From Rallus limicola (lineage: Eukaryota > Chordata > Aves > Gruiformes > Rallidae): a stretch of 64,000 bases of DNA. The notes beneath the pieces were generated by a model that saw only the letters and a program-made list of their open reading frames with translations, made no database searches and was not told the origin of the DNA. The translations under genes and the position numbers were made by a program. The stretch is from assembly GCA_022605955.1 (NCBI GenBank), contig JAKCOZ010000001.1, positions 15,740,146-15,804,145 of the forward strand, written 5' to 3'. Numbering within the stretch: the stretch's first letter is position 1; every line of letters begins with the position of its first letter. Below are positions 62,641-64,000 of this stretch, piece after piece.

Positions 62641-64000
62641 TGCTGAAACTTCAGGAAAGGACAAGCATCACCCCCTGTTTGGCACAAGTGTGAGGGAAAC
62701 CCAATAGCCCAATATAACATACAAAAAAAACTTCAGACAGAGAAAAAGCAGTCAAGCACATACATTATTACATGACATGATCTGACTTCCATAGAACCAT
62801 CCCTCACAGAGAGGCTAATTTCCAGGAAGAGATAAGACCACAGGGATTGATCTGTCATCAGGCCACAGAACTGTACCATCTCTAAGGTGCTACCAAGAAT
62901 AGGAAGAAAAAAAATGTGATGCCAAGAGCCTGAAAAAAACTTTCAGGGTTCAAAAACAATCCCTCACGTGAAAAAATTATGGGAACTACTTACTGTGTGA
63001 TCCACTCAAAACAAGAGCCCAGGGCAGGGGGGGAGGAAGTGGGGGGGACTGGAATCAAAGGAGGAGATGAATCCTCTGCACTCAGCATTTTTTTTTCATG
63101 TCATCTAACTTCACATAGCCAAGCTAAAATTACAGGTCTGAAACAACCCTTCCAAAAGGCTTCTAAGTGCCCCACCATTGCACTTCATCCCACATCACAA
63201 GTAGCCAGGTGTAATGCCATGAACATGCTGGGACAAGATTCCCAAGACACAGCAACCCATGCAGACACAGTGATTGAAAAACAATGCATAATTCAATACA
63301 GAGCTTTAAAATTTTAAGAAGCAACCAGTAGTAAGGAAAGCAGAAGACCTAGGCCTGGCCTCCAATAATTTCTCAGTCATAACCTGTGCTTGAGACTGCA
63401 ACTTTCTAAGAGCTTCTGAACTTTAAAGCAAGAGCTCAGAGCTGAAACCCAAACCCATTCCTACATTTGAAATTGAAACAAACCTCCAGATTCATCAGCC
63501 ATCTAGGATCATCTGTTATTGCTGACAGCACCTCGAGACTTCACCCCAGGTCTGGCTCTTGAAGCTGAAAAGACTCTTAGAAACATTTTGCGAGTCTCTG
63601 CTGTGTGCCCAGACACTCAGATTTAATTTGGAGGCCAATATATCAAAACCATAACAAACATTCTTATTGATAACACCCACTAAACTAGGAATGAAGAAAC
63701 TTCCAGGAAGAGAGTACTATCACTTCAGATTTCTGGTCAGAAAAATGTTCAAATAAAACTTCAGATCAACCTCTATGTTGTTCCATCTCCTCTACTTCCT
63801 CTCTATCTGAAGGGCCCCACAGTCCAAAGAAACAACAAGCATTCACCACCTGTTTTATATATTGCATCAGGCAAGGGCCATGGAGGCTGTTGCATCCCAG
63901 CAGGCACCACATTAACTGGTGGTGCAGGTGGTCGTTATTTGCACTGGTGGGTTGCAAGGGCCTCCTTGTAACCAAGGACTGAGTGTGAACAGTAACATAT
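62641..64000. other. Non-coding DNA to window end
   Basis: It contains two G7 patches at about 63027-63050 and a T-run near 63088. A 112-codon plus-strand frame (62979-63317) shows no domain. No repeat family or gene is recognised up to the edge. Confidence 0.56.

Noticed and set aside
1..64000. Prokaryotic or phage system, CRISPR array, toxin-antitoxin or other gene cluster
   Set aside because: No long contiguous genes, no Shine-Dalgarno-led starts and no spaced direct repeats; LINE and MIR content shows vertebrate nuclear DNA.

Overview
The window reads as vertebrate nuclear DNA, most likely from a bird. The best evidence is a set of CR1-type LINE fragments. One has the diagnostic CR1 3' tail with attctatga-like repeats (11440-11743), and another is the reverse-complemented CR1 3' region (601-1000). 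There are also much older amniote repeats (L3/CR1-like, L2, MIR). Base composition looks moderate, CpG is sparse, and I see no tandem gene packing, operons or Shine-Dalgarno sites. The sequence alone does not give me a species or a named locus.

I recognise no complete protein-coding gene, rRNA, tRNA or CRISPR array. The longest open frames (198, 172, 151 and 150 codons) fit chance, look unlike any family I know, and often overlap an equally open frame on the other strand. The window is best described as intergenic or long-intron DNA.

Layout: CR1 3' fragment, minus strand (601-1000). A candidate 12-nt microexon (3994-4005). A candidate minus-strand exon (6081-6265). Simple repeats near 7.1 kb. 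MIR (9985-10085). CR1 3' end, plus (11440-11743). An ancient, internally shortened CR1/L3-type LINE that still shows endonuclease and reverse-transcriptase motifs in order (19400-20330). A second old RT fragment (25255-25690). CR1, plus (28790-29275). A candidate exon (33810-33900). An 18-bp palindromic minisatellite (38176-38265). Two MIR pieces (39.2-39.8 kb). CR1 3' region, minus (44355-44565). A candidate 16-nt microexon (49741-49756). An L2 reverse-transcriptase remnant (56430-56560). A candidate minus-strand exon (61978-62018). Between these lie several AT-rich, homeodomain-motif-dense blocks that look like conserved non-coding elements, the clearest at 62440-62640 and 26535-26665.

I found no convincing undescribed biological system. 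The items most worth checking are the two microexon-like acceptor/donor pairs, the exon candidates, the palindromic minisatellite, the enhancer-like blocks and the decayed LINE at 19.4-20.3 kb.
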